DNA of 64,000 bases from an uncultured Candidatus Altimarinota bacterium. Lineage in GTDB: Bacteria > Patescibacteriota > Gracilibacteria > BD1-5 > JAGOOR01. The notes beneath the pieces were generated by a model that was not told where the DNA came from, ran no database searches, and was given only the letters and a program-made list of their open reading frames with translations. The first letter of the stretch is position 1, and every line of letters begins with the position of its first letter. Where the stretch lies: assembly GCA_937924685.1 (NCBI GenBank), contig CALEVN010000025.1, forward strand, positions 62,001 through 126,000, read 5' to 3'. Positions 20,097 through 31,222 of the stretch are shown piece after piece. A program made the translations under genes and the position numbers.

Positions 20097-22388
20097 TTAT
20101 CCTATTTTGAAAGTAGCCTGACATCACTCTACTTTGGCCATTTGCATAACTAACTCAGGAATACGATTTTTTACAGCACTCACAGGAATTTTTAGTAAAT
20201 CACCAGAAAAACCCATACGACTCAAGACAGTTCTCGTATATTCATTAGGATCATTCCCGTCATCCTCAGGGGCCCATGTACCAATCACATCGCGAACATA
20301 TTGAGCGTCTCTTCCTCCAGTATATCTTCTCACAGCTTCACTTTGTCAATTAAGTTTTTTTTGTAAATCTTCTACTGCCAAAGTCAGCCCTACTTCATAG
20401 CTTGGAAAAATAGAGTGCCCTCGAGGATCTCCTGGAAATCGGCTACTTTTAATATTAAGAGGGTTTTTATTCCTATCAGAGAGGTTTTTAGCTTCAAGCG
20501 GTGGGGTAATTGTAATAGATGTTCAGGCTATATTAAAAGTTTCTGCTCATTCTTTTTTTTCAGCAACAGAATTCGGTGCAGTTTCCAGAGTTCTAAATTC
20601 AGCAATTCGTCCTTTGGAAACATTATGGGATATACACACAGAATCATTCTGATTACCGCCTAATATGTCAACACTACCATCTGAATTTATTTTATCGACA
20701 AAGCCAATATGTCGTCCGGATCAACCAGATCGATACATAAGAACAATATCTCCTTGTTTTGGCGTATCAGTATGGCGACCTATCTTATGTCCATCTGCAG
20801 CAGATGCAGTTGGTGCGCCGATTTGTGCACTGTTAAATCACATATCATGACGAAGTATATATTGAACAAACGACATACACCAAGGGGTACTTGGTCCAGC
20901 ATTGAGTCATGCAGAAGCATGCATTTGACGAATAAGTTCTGGACTATTTCATTCATTTTTCCCGATATATTTTTTGGCTGCTTCATAGATAGCACTCGCG
21001 GAAGCATTTTCTACTCACTTTCCTTCAAACGGGGTTATCTTACCTGGACCATACTTTTCATCACCGTGGTCTTTTTCCTGACCTTTGAGATATTCCCTCC
21101 AAAAATCACCAGCCTTACCAGGAAATAAAGCACCAAATGGAGCAAATATATCAGCCAAAAATCTCATCAGTGGCGAAAGCTGACCTCTATCAATATGCTT
21201 AATGGCTGTCTCTACTTTCTCACCGGAAACACCAGTAGCTTTCTGAAACTCTTCTTTGATACTTTTTCGATATTCCGCCATCTCTTCTGGGGTGGCTGTT
21301 TTTGGATCCGGAATTTTTTTCTCTGCTATTGTATCTTCAAATAAAGACACAACAGCATCTCGGCTTTTTTTGAGAATGTGCTTATCTCATAAGATAAAAT
21401 CATGCGCACAAAGAAGGTCCATATACGAACCACCCAAAACATCCTTTAATCATTTAAAATGTTCTATATCAATAAGTCCTTCTGCAGATTTGTGTATATT
21501 TTCATACTCAGCAACATTTGCTTCGATAACCTTTACCAACTCTTTTCAGAACTTACTTGTCGGTGTGATGCCTGCCATAAGCATACCATTCTCTTGAACC
21601 AAGCGAGAAAAATTTTCTAAAAGTTTTGGATCCTTTTTTACTGCTTCGAAAAAGGTTTTCTGAGAAAGCAGTTCCACTGGCTGGCTTTTTATAAACTCTG
21701 TAATTCCAGGATTAACTTTTTCCAATTCACTCAGTTTTTTTGAATCTTTGAGGTCAGAGGCAGAAAAGTTACTCAATGTCTTCACATAGTCAGATGCCAT
21801 ATGAAGCCTCACTACCTCGACCTGTTCAGGTGTCAACGGTTTTGATACGTCGATATCTTTTCCGTCGGGTCCAGTGAGTCACTTCAGCGCTTTTTCTTTT
21901 TCTTCTTTTGGGAGGGCATCTATTTTTTCTTTTGGAATACGTCCAGCTATTGATGCAACATGAATAGCTCATCTGCTTTGTGTATCTAGGGTATCAATAT
22001 CAACGTTTTCTAGTGCATCCTGCATTTCTGCAGTGTGTTTTTCTTTCAGAGCTTTTAGGGCTTCTTTTTCGGCTTGTTCGGCAGCTAACTCCGCGTCTTT
22101 CAAGTTTCAATTTGGTTTTTCTGTTTTTTTATCTTTTTTTTCGGTTTTTGGATCAGCCTTATCGAGATCTTTTTCTACTTTTTTATCAGCTTTACCCTTT
22201 TCGACAAATTCAGCTCTTCTTTTTTCTAGGTTTGACTTGCTCGATAGAAACTGAGCTTGTTTCTGTTTTTTGATTTCACTTGGAGTTTGCTTCTGCTCCT
22301 TTGACGATTCTTTCGAATCGAGTTTTTCTTTTTTTAGAGCCTCTTTTGGAGGTTCAGGAGTTTTCTTTTGTTCTGGTGAATTAGGCAT
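20097..22388 (-). CDS. Large CHAP-like hydrolase with Lys-rich N-terminus
   Basis: 763 codons, readable only with UGA as Gly. The first 130 residues are extremely Lys/Glu-rich and probably disordered or coiled coil; residues 130-450 are helical. Around residues 459-590 lies a CHAP/TIGR02594-type domain: STPWCMSFVQYILR with the catalytic cysteine, then GDIVLMYRSGGSGRHIGFV with the histidine, and LGGNQNDSV. The last 150 residues (NPLNIKSSRFPGDP, FPSYEVGLTLAVEDL, VIGTWAPEDDGNDP) resemble the lysozyme-like domain of phage-type muramidases, though a catalytic Glu is not certain. No signal peptide is visible. A paralogous CHAP domain is encoded next door. Confidence 0.75.
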
Positions 22389-22428
22389 ACAGAGAGATTA
22401 CCATTTTTTCATCGAGAATGCAAATAAA

Positions 22429-23109
22429 TTAGACGATACTTCGATATCCAAGTATTTGGCGAGTTTCTTCTTTGACTGACACTTCCCCCTCCTCCCCCTG
22501 ATTTCACCCGATTATAATAGGATTTCTTGATGGCGCAAAACCCAAGAAAAATCATATATGCCCCCCAGATCATCTCTTCACTATCAGTAAATCTCCTGGC
22601 TGAGGAGTGTTTGTAGGTATACCCATCTGAAGACCATCTTGAGCCCAAGCAGTCGGTCGATAATTTGGATTTCCTATTTCCTTGAGTACATGTTGCACAA
22701 ATGACATACACCAGGCAGTCTCCGGTCAGCAACCATTTTGTCATGCCGATGTGTGAAATTGTGAAACTTTATCTGGCGAATTTGTTTGATTGACTCATAA
22801 ATACTTTTTCACTCCATCAATTATTTTCTTTTTTTCAGGAGGCACATTTGCCAACAACTTTTCTACCATCATTGGATCGATTTTTTCTCACTTTTCTGTT
22901 ACTTCTCGAGCTTTTTCTTTTTTATCGGGTCATTCGAATTCTTTTAGAAGTTTTTTTGCTTCATTTTCAGACCTAATCCTTTCCTGATCATCTTCTAGCG
23001 ATTTCTGCTTTTCTTTATTCGTTTTTTTACCAGAGAATCGGACGCTTTCTCCCCTCGTTCTCTCTTGGGTACGCAAGACATCAGCGCTATCATGCTTTTC
23101 AAGTTTCAT
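22429..23109 (-). CDS. CHAP-like hydrolase, smaller paralog
   Basis: 226 codons with about ten UGA. The N-terminal 75 residues are charged coil (KLEKHDSADVLRTQER). From about residue 100 it carries the same domain as its downstream neighbour: ETAWCMSFVQHVLKEIGNP, then PGDLLIVKRGSGGHIGFFLGF and IGGNQGEEGEVSV, keeping the Cys and His of the CHAP-like fold; several of these glycines are UGA. It lies 40 bases upstream of the larger paralog on the same strand, suggesting an operon created by duplication. No signal peptide. Likely a peptidoglycan amidase or endopeptidase. Confidence 0.72.
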
Positions 23110-23205
23110 AATGTTAGCATACATCAAGTAGAAAAAAATTTCAAATATGATTTGCAAAAACAGAAAACTTCACGAATATGCTCTCAAATATACTAATATT
23201 TCATT

Positions 23206-24297
23206 ATGAATCTCGGTATTGTCGGACTTCCAAATGTCGGTAAATCTACCCTCTTCAATGCTCTCACAAAGAGCTATGCTGCTGAAGCTGCAAACTTCCC
23301 TTTTTGTACCATCGAGCCAAATACTGGTATTGTCAATGTCCAAGATGAGAGGCTTACGGCTCTCGCGCACACTATCCACTCAAATAAAATTGTTCCTGCT
23401 GCAGTAGAATTCGTTGATATTGCTGGTATTGTCCGTGGCGCGAGCACTGGTGAAGGACTTGGAAATAAATTTCTCGCAAATATTCGTGAAGTCGATGCCA
23501 TTCTTCAGGTCGTTCGAGTATTCGAAGACGGTGATGTCCATCATGTTGATGGAAGTGTCGACCCAAAGAGAGATATCGAAATCATCAACGCAGAACTTAT
23601 CATCGCTGATCTGGAAACGCTCACAAAACGAAAAGATGGCGATGTAGCAAAAAAAGCCAGAAGTGGTGATAAAGATGCCATTAAACTCCTCTGAATCTAC
23701 GAAAAAATCCTCGATGCACTCAACCAGGGCAAACTTGCCATCCAAGTCGAACTCACAGAAGATGAAAAAAAACTCGCGAATGATCTCCATCTTCTCACCA
23801 TGAAACCTTTTATCTATGCAGCAAATCTGAATGAGTCTGACCTCAAAATGGACTCGAGCTCTCTCAGAGAAAAAATAGGTATGACCGATTCGAAAATCCC
23901 TGTTGTTCCTATCTGTGCAAAAATCGAAATGGAAATGATGGAATTTAACCCCGAAGATCGTGCTATGTTCTTGGCTGACCTAGGGCTCACAAAAAACCCT
24001 GTCGATGAGCTCATTAAAACATGCTTTTCTACCCTCGGACTTCAGTATTTCTTTACTGTCGGCGAAGTAGAAGCTCGTGCATGGACTATACACAGATGAG
24101 ACCGTGCTCCTCAGGCTGCTGGAAAAATTCACTCAGATTTTGAAAATAAATTTATAAAAGCAGAAACAGCAAATTGGAAGGATATCGTTGATAATGGTGG
24201 TTGGGCTGGTGCACGTGAAAAAGGGCTCGTCCGTATGGAAGGAAAAGACTATGTCATGCAGGATGGAGATACTGTTGTATTTAAGTTTGGTGGGTAA
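23206..24297 (+). CDS. ychF: Ribosome-binding ATPase YchF (Obg family)
   Basis: 363 codons, identical in length to E. coli YchF. Motifs: GIVGLPNVGKSTLFNALT (P-loop), FCTIEPNTGIV, EFVDIAGIVRGAS-x-GEGLGN (G3), and in place of a GTP-specific NKxD the YAANLNESD segment typical of YchF, which prefers ATP. The TGS-like C-terminus has DIVDNGGWAGAREKG and MQDGDTVVFKFGG. Two UGA glycines. It shares a bidirectional terminator with rplL. Confidence 0.97.
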
Positions 24298-24315
24298 AAA
24301 AACATTATTGATAAT

Positions 24316-24348
24316 AAAAAAACCTCTCATTTCCTGAGAGGTTTTTAG
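24316..24348. terminator. Bidirectional terminator between ychF and rplL
   Basis: Stem AACCTCTCA / TGAGAGGTT with a short loop, an A-run on one side and a T-run on the other, so it can end transcription from both convergent genes. Confidence 0.85.
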
Positions 24349-24365
24349 ATTTCGAAATATCGGAA

Positions 24366-24728
24366 TTACTTGATTTCACAAGTAGCACCGATTTCTTTGA
24401 ATTTAGCGACGATTTCATCAGCTTCTTTCTTTTCGATGTTTTCCTTGATATTTCCACCAGCTTCAGAGAGAGCTTTTGCTTCACCGAGACCGAGACCAGT
24501 GTATTCTCGAACGAGTTTGATAACACCGATTTTATTAGAACCAGCATCCTTGAGAACGACTGAAACTGTACCACCTTCTTCTTCAGCTGGAGCAGCAGCA
24601 CCAGCAGCAGCTACTGGAGCAGCAGCTGAGACACCAAACTTCTCTTCCATAGCTTCGACGAGCTCAGCGAGCTCTACGATTGTGAGTTTCTCGACGAGGT
24701 CGAGTACTTTTTGTGCGTGATCTGACAT
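24366..24728 (-). CDS. rplL: 50S ribosomal protein L7/L12
   Basis: 120 codons without UGA. L7/L12 forms the flexible stalk that recruits translation factors. N-terminal dimerisation helix VLDLVEKLTIVELAELVEAM, an Ala/Gly/Pro-rich hinge, and the factor-binding domain (KIGVIKLVREYTGLGLGEAK) are all in order. It lies 24 bases downstream of rplJ. Confidence 0.98.
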   Translation of the reverse strand: MSDHAQKVLDLVEKLTIVELAELVEAMEEKFGVSAAAPVAAAGAAAPAEEEGGTVSVVLKDAGSNKIGVIKLVREYTGLGLGEAKALSEAGGNIKENIEKKEADEIVAKFKEIGATCEIK

Positions 24729-24752
24729 AAAATAAAAATAAAATAATAAATA

Positions 24753-25295
24753 TTACGCTGCAGAGGCGAGATCGCCAACTGTAGACTTGTTTGTCTCTGT
24801 CATTTTTTGCTTCGCGCCGTCAAAGAATCGAGCGAGAGAGCTCACAGGTGATAAGAGAGAACCCATGAATTTCGCAAGCAAGACGTCCCGAGATGGGAGT
24901 GATGCGAGCTTTTTAGTAGTCTGAGCATCTTGGAGAGAACCGTCGAGGTATGAACCCGTGAAAACGAGTTTATCAGCCCCTTCAAATTCTTTCGAAAGAG
25001 TATTAACAACAGAAAGTGGTGCAACCGCATCATCAAAAGCCATCACAATGGCTACTTGACCTGGGAGCATATTTTCTGGGATTTCTACTCCTTTGATTTC
25101 TTTTGCAGCGATTTGAATGAGTGTCTTTTTAGCGACAACCATTTTTCCGCTTACAGGAAGAAGTCATCGACGAACCTTGCTTACTTCAGCTACAGTGATA
25201 CGATTACTCTGAACAAGAGCAAATGATGTAGCACGAGTGAGGTCAGCCTTGAGTTCGGCGAGAGTCTCAGACTTTTTTGTTTTTGACACAGTCAT
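24753..25295 (-). CDS. rplJ: 50S ribosomal protein L10
   Basis: 180 codons. L10 anchors L7/L12 dimers to 23S rRNA. The N-terminus starts MTVSKTKKSETLAELKADL, with one UGA glycine in the loop K-VRR-G-LLPVSGK, within the RNA-binding domain; the remainder has the usual VVAKKTLIQIAAKE and AIVMAFDD segments. The start at 25295 excludes 17 residues of a longer open frame that would not fit the family. The upstream region carries an L10 leader and a terminator-like hairpin, so the operon is probably autoregulated. Confidence 0.96.
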
Positions 25296-25331
25296 ATACA
25301 AAAAAGGATAGGAAATAAAATATCGAAGGTA

Positions 25332-25358
25332 CAAAAAAATACGCAATCAAGGCGTATC
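25332..25358 (-). terminator. Attenuator hairpin between the L10 leader and rplJ
   Basis: On the minus strand, stem ATACGC / GCGTAT with a 7-base loop, followed by seven T. It lies downstream of the L10 leader and 37 bases before the rplJ start, the position expected of a transcription attenuator. Confidence 0.7.
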
Positions 25359-25379
25359 TTATCTATATATTACAAAAGA

Positions 25380-25446
25380 GTAAGGTTTTTGCCTCGGTAG
25401 GTCTTGTATGATTTTACAACCAATGCCTACTGTCTTCGACCTGTCC
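25380..25446 (-). promoter_or_regulatory. Ribosomal protein L10 leader (RF00557-like)
   Basis: On the minus strand the two strongly conserved sides of the L10 leader are present: GAAGACAGTAGG, and about 30 bases later CCTACCGAGG, which pair through AGTAGG/CCTACC leaving the GAAGAC and GAGG bulge elements. In other bacteria the L10-L12 complex binds this kink-turn structure and represses the rplJL operon. The position upstream of rplJ and ahead of an attenuator agrees. Confidence 0.82.
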
Positions 25447-25505
25447 ATAATAACGATATATCAAAAATTTGCAAATCATTTTAAAGTATGTTTATATAGT
25501 AGAGT

Positions 25506-28181
25506 ATGAAAACAAAAAAATACATTCTTGCATGACTGGTAACTATTTTATCAGCCCTTGCCGTAATCATGTCCAACACGATTACCTACACATATGCGAT
25601 GACAGATGATTGTACCGATGATCCAGAGAGCTGTGATCAATGTCTCGACGATCCATCATCATGTGAATGTCAGAATGGGGCTACAAATTATCCCGATTGT
25701 AATGATTATTGTACAAATGGGGCTACAAATTATCCTGAATGTACGCTCAGTTGTGATCAGGATCCAGATCAACCACAATGTCCGCACGATTGTAATTATT
25801 ACAATAACTGTCCTGATCCATGTCAAACAAATCCATATCTCCCTCAGTGTAAAAAGGATCCATGTAAAGAAAACCCAAATCTCCCTCAGTGTAAAAACAA
25901 ATGTCCAAATGGGACCCAGACACTCACCTATTGTACAGATAAACCAGGAGAACAAGCCGCATGTCAGGCAATAGCACAACAGGAGGTTGCAAAAGGAAGC
26001 GGAGCTTGTATTCAGTGTTCAGGAAAAGTTTGTAAAAATCCTCCCGTTAATCCTTGTTGAGATGGCACATGTTCTTTCAGTGAAAGATGTACGTGTCCAG
26101 CAGATTGTGGAACGCCATTACCTGGAGTTTGTAGTCCAATAGTAGACCCTGTTGACACCAACACGATGTGTAAAAAGAAAACATTCTTAGAAATGCCAAA
26201 TATTCTCGATCCACTTGCATTCAATGATTTATGTACGCTCAATAAAAATACATTTAACTTTTCACAGTCAAGTTACGAAAATAACCAGACCATATTTACT
26301 GGATTGTGCATGCCCTCAAAAATAGAGTGTAAATACACAATCAACAATCCTCTCATTACCGACCCTATTGATACGACTTCTGGAACAGGTATCACTTCGG
26401 GAACACTAACAACTTCTGGAACGACAGGTATTAACAATAAATTTAGTATTAGCGGAGTAATCATTTCTGGTGGAAATCCTATCAACGGGATAACGCTAAA
26501 TTTGTTTAAATCAACTGATACAACTCTTACCTCAATCATCTCAACAACAACAACCAAAGATGATGGTACATATATATTTACTGAAATAGATAAAGGTACA
26601 TATACAGTCGTGCCTGGTAGTACAGATAACGCCATATTTATAAAAACATCAACAGTCGATGTTACCAATAAAAATGTCACCAATATCAACTTTAATGCCA
26701 TCACAACAGACGATCCAAACTATGATGACTATGTCGATCTCGTCACAAAGAACCAAATCACCTCTGGTACATCAATCTCTGATTGGCTGACAGATATTCT
26801 AGGAACTAATCGTAACAAAACTACTTCTGGAACAGGCATAAGTGACACAAATGCTACAGCAACAGTTATAGGAACAAACTTTAGCGCAACAATAACTGAT
26901 TGAGGATCATGATATATCAAAGTTCCGGCTGTCACGTTTACGGGTGGAGAGTGTAGTGTCATGCCTACAGCTACTGCGAGCATATCTGGTGGGTCAGTAA
27001 CAAGCATTACTGTAACTGGTGGAGAGTGTAGTGTTATACCAACGGTCGTCATAGCACCTCCTACGGGAACTAATGGTAAAACTGCTACTGCAATTCTTGT
27101 AGTCAATAATTTCACTGCTCTCATCACAGAAGAAGGAACGGGCTATGTAACAACACCTGAAATCTCTCTCGTAGGTGGTGTATGTAGTATTATGCCAACA
27201 GCTACTGCGAGCATATCTGGTGGGTCAGTAAGAAAAATCACACTCACGGGTGGTAGCTGTACAGTGCTTCCAAAAATCGTCATAGAAGCCCCAACTCGAT
27301 CTGCCTCTCTCAGTAACTTGGGTAAAAATGCAAATATGCTTTCGAGTAATTCTATCCTCTCACTCCTCGAAAAATGATATTCACTTGAAAGTACAAGCTA
27401 TTCGCCAATTGGGCTCTCTGTACTCAATAAACTTCTCAATCCAAATGCTGTCTGTGGTAATGGAAAAATAGAAGATGGTGAAACCTGTGATGCAGGTAAA
27501 GATAATGGTACTATAAAATGTAGCTCTGATTGTCTCTATGTCGGAGAGGTGCGATGAAGCGGGGATGCTAGTCTCCTATCAAATAGTTTAAATCAATACA
27601 ATGCAAGTGAAAACTATAATCGTGGATGATTCACTGAATCACTCAAAACGCTCAGTTGATTTGCTCAAAAAGGTAAAGCTATCGCCTCAGATGTAATCAA
27701 TGGTATTGAAAATATTTTTGGAGCTGGCGTTGATACATTTAATACTACAAAAGATGCTACAAAAGAATTCATAGTCGCTCATACATCTAAAGAAACACGA
27801 GCTATTATGAAAAAAACAGCCGAAGTAGCTGTTGTAGCTGCTAAGTATTCTGTTGTTGGCGTCACGACACTTCTCGGTGTCACAGCCGCATCGCTCAATG
27901 TCATGGTATTCAAGAGCCAGTGGAAAACATATACAGTGCAAGAAGGTGATGATATGGATGCTATTAGTAGCAGATTCAACATGACAGAGAGAGCTATTCG
28001 CAGAAAGAATGGTAAGCTCAAGAAGTGACAATTACGTCCTGGTATGAAAATTCGAGTTAAAAATCGCGCCTTTATTGAAAAGGATTACCTTGATCAGCTC
28101 AAATCTGTGTTAGATGATTCATTCAAAACGAAGAATGGTCATATGAGTGATAAGATAACAAAAATGTTTGCAAAGAAATAA
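25506..28181 (+). CDS. Large secreted Cys-rich protein with CnaB-like, DUF4215 and LysM domains
   Basis: 891 codons. A signal peptide (KYILAGLVTILSALAVI, with UGA) is followed by about 200 residues rich in Cys, Asp, Pro and Asn with short repeats (NGATNYP twice, NPxLPQCK twice). Residues 313-400 look like a CnaB/SdrD-type or regulatory-like beta domain (KFSISGVIISGGNPINGITL, DDGTYIFTEIDKGTYTV). Then come tandem repeats with ATASISGGSV (about 450-590), a DUF4215-like Cys motif CGNGKIEDGETCDAG near 650, a hydrophobic stretch at 770-800 and a LysM domain at about 809-853 (YTVQEGDDMDAISSRFNM). The LysM would bind peptidoglycan or chitin. The gene is probably a surface adhesin or stalk. Confidence 0.82.
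26944..27260 (+). repeat. Two-copy internal coding repeat
   Basis: A segment beginning GGTGGAGAGTGTAGTGT and continuing through ACAGCTACTGCGAGCATATC occurs near 26944-27040 and again near 27175-27260, with nearly identical stretches of about 38 bases at 26961 and 27192. Both encode the ATASISGGSV module. Recent duplication or recombination between copies would change the number of modules. Confidence 0.75.
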
Positions 28182-28204
28182 ACAATATCGTATAGTTATA
28201 ACAT

Positions 28205-28906
28205 ATGGCTGAGACAGTACAAACATTATTCAACGGCTCAAGTGAAGTAGCCTCTCTCCCTGGTGCTCCTTCACTTGGCAGTTCTCCTCTCTCAGGAGGG
28301 ACAGGTATGTGATTGGACATGTCACAGAATGAGAAAGACGCAATCATGCGTCAGATACATCCGATATTTCTCACAGCACATTCAGAAGAAAAAGCACCAG
28401 TAGTACAATCTAACTTTGATAAATTTCTCGGCTTCATGCGCCTCTGTCTCGAGTGATTTTTGAAACTCGTTGATATCGTGGTCGATGCCATCATACAAGT
28501 GGCACGACTCGGCGTCTGGATTGTTGCCATAACGGGAGTGCTCATAGTGGTAACCCTTATGACCAACACGACTGATAAATTTATCGATCTTCTCAATGGA
28601 TCAATATTTAAAGCTATTGGTATTAATACACGTATTGAGAAAGTACCTTCTGTAACAAATGGTGCACCTGTCGTCATACCAGGACTCAGCAAAGATACCA
28701 ACCTAAAAAGCAATGCAACTGACGAAACTACAAATTCAACTGATACTCTTGCCCCAGAAACTGCAGCAGATACAGTAACGGACAACACGGCTACAGATAC
28801 TAGTTCAGAAGTACCACCTGTCAGAACTCGTAGAACTCACCTCACAACAACTACAAATACGAGCGATACTACAACGCCTGAAGAACAAACGCAAGCAACT
28901 CAGTAG
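28205..28906 (+). CDS. Membrane protein with Thr-rich tail
   Basis: 233 codons. A Gly/Ser/Pro-rich N-terminus, then a long helical part leading into one or two membrane segments (IIQVARLGVWIVAITGVLIV) and a C-terminal 100 residues rich in Thr, Asp and Glu, low complexity. Two UGA glycines. It begins 23 bases after the LysM protein, so the two may be co-expressed and form a surface pair. No family recognised. Confidence 0.65.
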
Positions 28907-28916
28907 AAAATAGTTT

Positions 28917-31112
28917 TTAGTAGACCTCTCTTGGCTTACTCCCATCAGCAGGTCAGATAACACCCATCTCCTCGAGAGCATCCATGACACGAGCAGCTCG
29001 AGCATACCCGAGTTTTAATCGTCTCTGAAGAAGAGAAGTGGAAGCTTTCCCACTCGAACGAACGACTTCTATGGCTTGTTGAATGATAAAATCATCTTCC
29101 TCATCAGCGCTTCCATCACCATTTATATCACCAGGTCATTCATTTTTTCGTCATTCGACAATGGTCATATCATACATATTTGCTGCTGTTTCGGCATCTG
29201 TATGAAGTTTCATAAAATTAACGACTGCTTCCACCTCCTCTGTCTTCACAAAAACACCCTGAACACGATCTGGTTCCATGACGCCACTTGGAGCATAGAG
29301 CATATCCCCCCTACCAAGTAGATCCTCAGCACCAACACGATCGAGGATAGTACGAGAATCAACTTGAGATGCGACAGTAAAGGCTATACGACTTGGTATG
29401 TTAGCCTTGATAAGACCCGTAATGACATCGACCGATGGTCTCTGAGTAGCAACGATAAGATGCATACCCACTGCTCGGGCCATCTGGGCTATACGGGCAA
29501 TGGCATTTTCTACCTCTTTTTTATTGCCACTCATCATGAGGTCTGCAAGCTCATCGATGACGATGACGATAGCGGGCATTTTTTCATCTTTACCAATCTT
29601 AGCATTATACTCAGCGAGATTACGTGCTCGAGCTTCCGTCAGGAGATCATAGCGTCGTATCATCTCTGCGACACACCATTTGAGAGCATTGAGAGCTTTA
29701 TCTGGATGATTGATGACTGGAGCAAGAAGGTGTGGAATACCATTGTATACACCCAATTCTACTCGTTTTGGATCCACCATAATCATACGAAGTTCAGCTG
29801 GAGAATTTCGCAAAAGCAATGAAATAAGAAAACCATTCATACCAACCGACTTACCCGAACCTGTTTGACCAGCGATAAGCAGATGTGGCATATCTTTCAT
29901 ATCACAAACCACGGGATCTCCCGCTATCCCCGATCAGACACACATAGCGAGTTTAGACGAATGTTTGGCAAAGTCAGGACTCTCAACTATCTCACGGAGA
30001 CTGACGACATCTCGGCGATCATTTGGCACTTCTATTCCAACCAGTCCAAGGCCAGGTATTGGTGCCTGAATGCGTATATTCTTTGCCTTGAGGGCTAGTG
30101 TGAGATCTTTTTTGAGTGCTTCTATTTTGTTAAGTTTCACACCTTCACTTGGGCGAAGCCTATACTGTGTCACAGTAGGCCCTACTTCAAACCCAGCCAT
30201 AGAAACTTCTATGCCAAACTGGAGTAGTGTCCGTTCGATAATCGCTGATTGAAGCTCTATTTCATGCTGAGTAAGTGGTTTACCTTTTGGATGATGCATG
30301 AGTAAATCACTGCGAGGATATTGCCATGAACCATGGAATTGCTTGATGTCAGTATGCTTATCAGAAACATTTTTCGTAACTATTGGCACTGTTCTGACCA
30401 TACTCGATTTTGGGACAATAGTCTGTGGGGCTGGGACAGCTGATTTGAGGAGGCCACCTTGAGTCCTGATTTTTTCAAAGAAAGATGTTTTATCCTCTTC
30501 TTGATGACGAGTGCTCGAAAGTTTCTCTATTTTACTCTCCAATTCTTCATCACGAGTTCGCAATCTTTTTACTTCTTTCGGTGACATTTTTTTCTTCTCT
30601 TCTTGTCGCTCTCGGATAGAGTCAGATACGTTATTGAGGAGTTCTATTTGTTTTTGATATGCGTATCAGCCAAGTTCTCCGAATTGAGCAATAATTTTTC
30701 TATATGAAACATGAAATAGTAAATACAACGAGAGGAACAAAAATCCAAACAGGAGACTGAGAGCTGGAATTTTATCAAACCATTGAACAAGGGGTTCATG
30801 GACATCAAAAAAGAGTCATTTTTTATCATAAAAATTACTCCAGAGCGATACGCTCGATATCCAGAAAAATAAGAGACCAAGAGCGCGTCTCAGATCAAAG
30901 ACGCTCTTCCCAAAAATCATATGGAGACCGACAAGGCACGATATCGGTGAAAAAAACCATCGAAAATATGGTCAAAATGCGAGAGAAAGTGGCTTGGAGA
31001 GATATTCTTTTTGAGCAAAAAATACGAGAATAGCTGCAAATATGAGAACAAATCACACAATCATCGTTTGTGTGGTATTTGAGAGTCAAAGTGCGTTTTT
31101 TCGTCGTGCCAT
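28917..31112 (-). CDS. ftsK: FtsK/SpoIIIE DNA translocase
   Basis: 731 codons. FtsK pumps chromosome ends at the division septum. The start at 31112 gives four hydrophobic N-terminal segments, needed for membrane attachment, with UGA in three of them. A charged linker is followed by the motor: VPNDRRDVVSLREIV, PHLLIAGQTGSGKSVGMN (Walker A), MIMVDPKRVEL, IVIVIDELADLMM (Walker B) and VIVATQRPSVDVITG-like residues. The C-terminal gamma winged helix is present (SLLQRRLKLGYARAARVMD). It is divergent from ssb. Ends in TAA. Confidence 0.95.
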
Positions 31113-31188
31113 AGTCGTATGAATGCGTGTAGTATACCCAAAAAAAATGTTTTTCTAGCTCCCCTTCTTGTCTCATACAAAAAGGAGG

Positions 31189-31194
31189 TATAAT
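31189..31194 (+). promoter_or_regulatory. Candidate -10 element for ssb
   Basis: A perfect TATAAT 29 bases before the ssb ATG. A weak -35-like TTGTCT lies 15 bases upstream, a short spacing. No Shine-Dalgarno site is evident between it and the start codon. Confidence 0.4.
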
Positions 31195-31222
31195 CAGAGT
31201 ACTTATTTTTTACTCAATACGT

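Noticed and set aside
22107..22388. Reading the Lys-rich N-terminus of the large CHAP protein as a separate gene
   Set aside because: The frame is continuous with the downstream CHAP domain when UGA is Gly, and no TAA/TAG separates them.
25659..25979. Minus strand frame antisense to the Cys-rich protein
   Set aside because: Low-complexity shadow of Cys/Asn codons in the real + strand gene.
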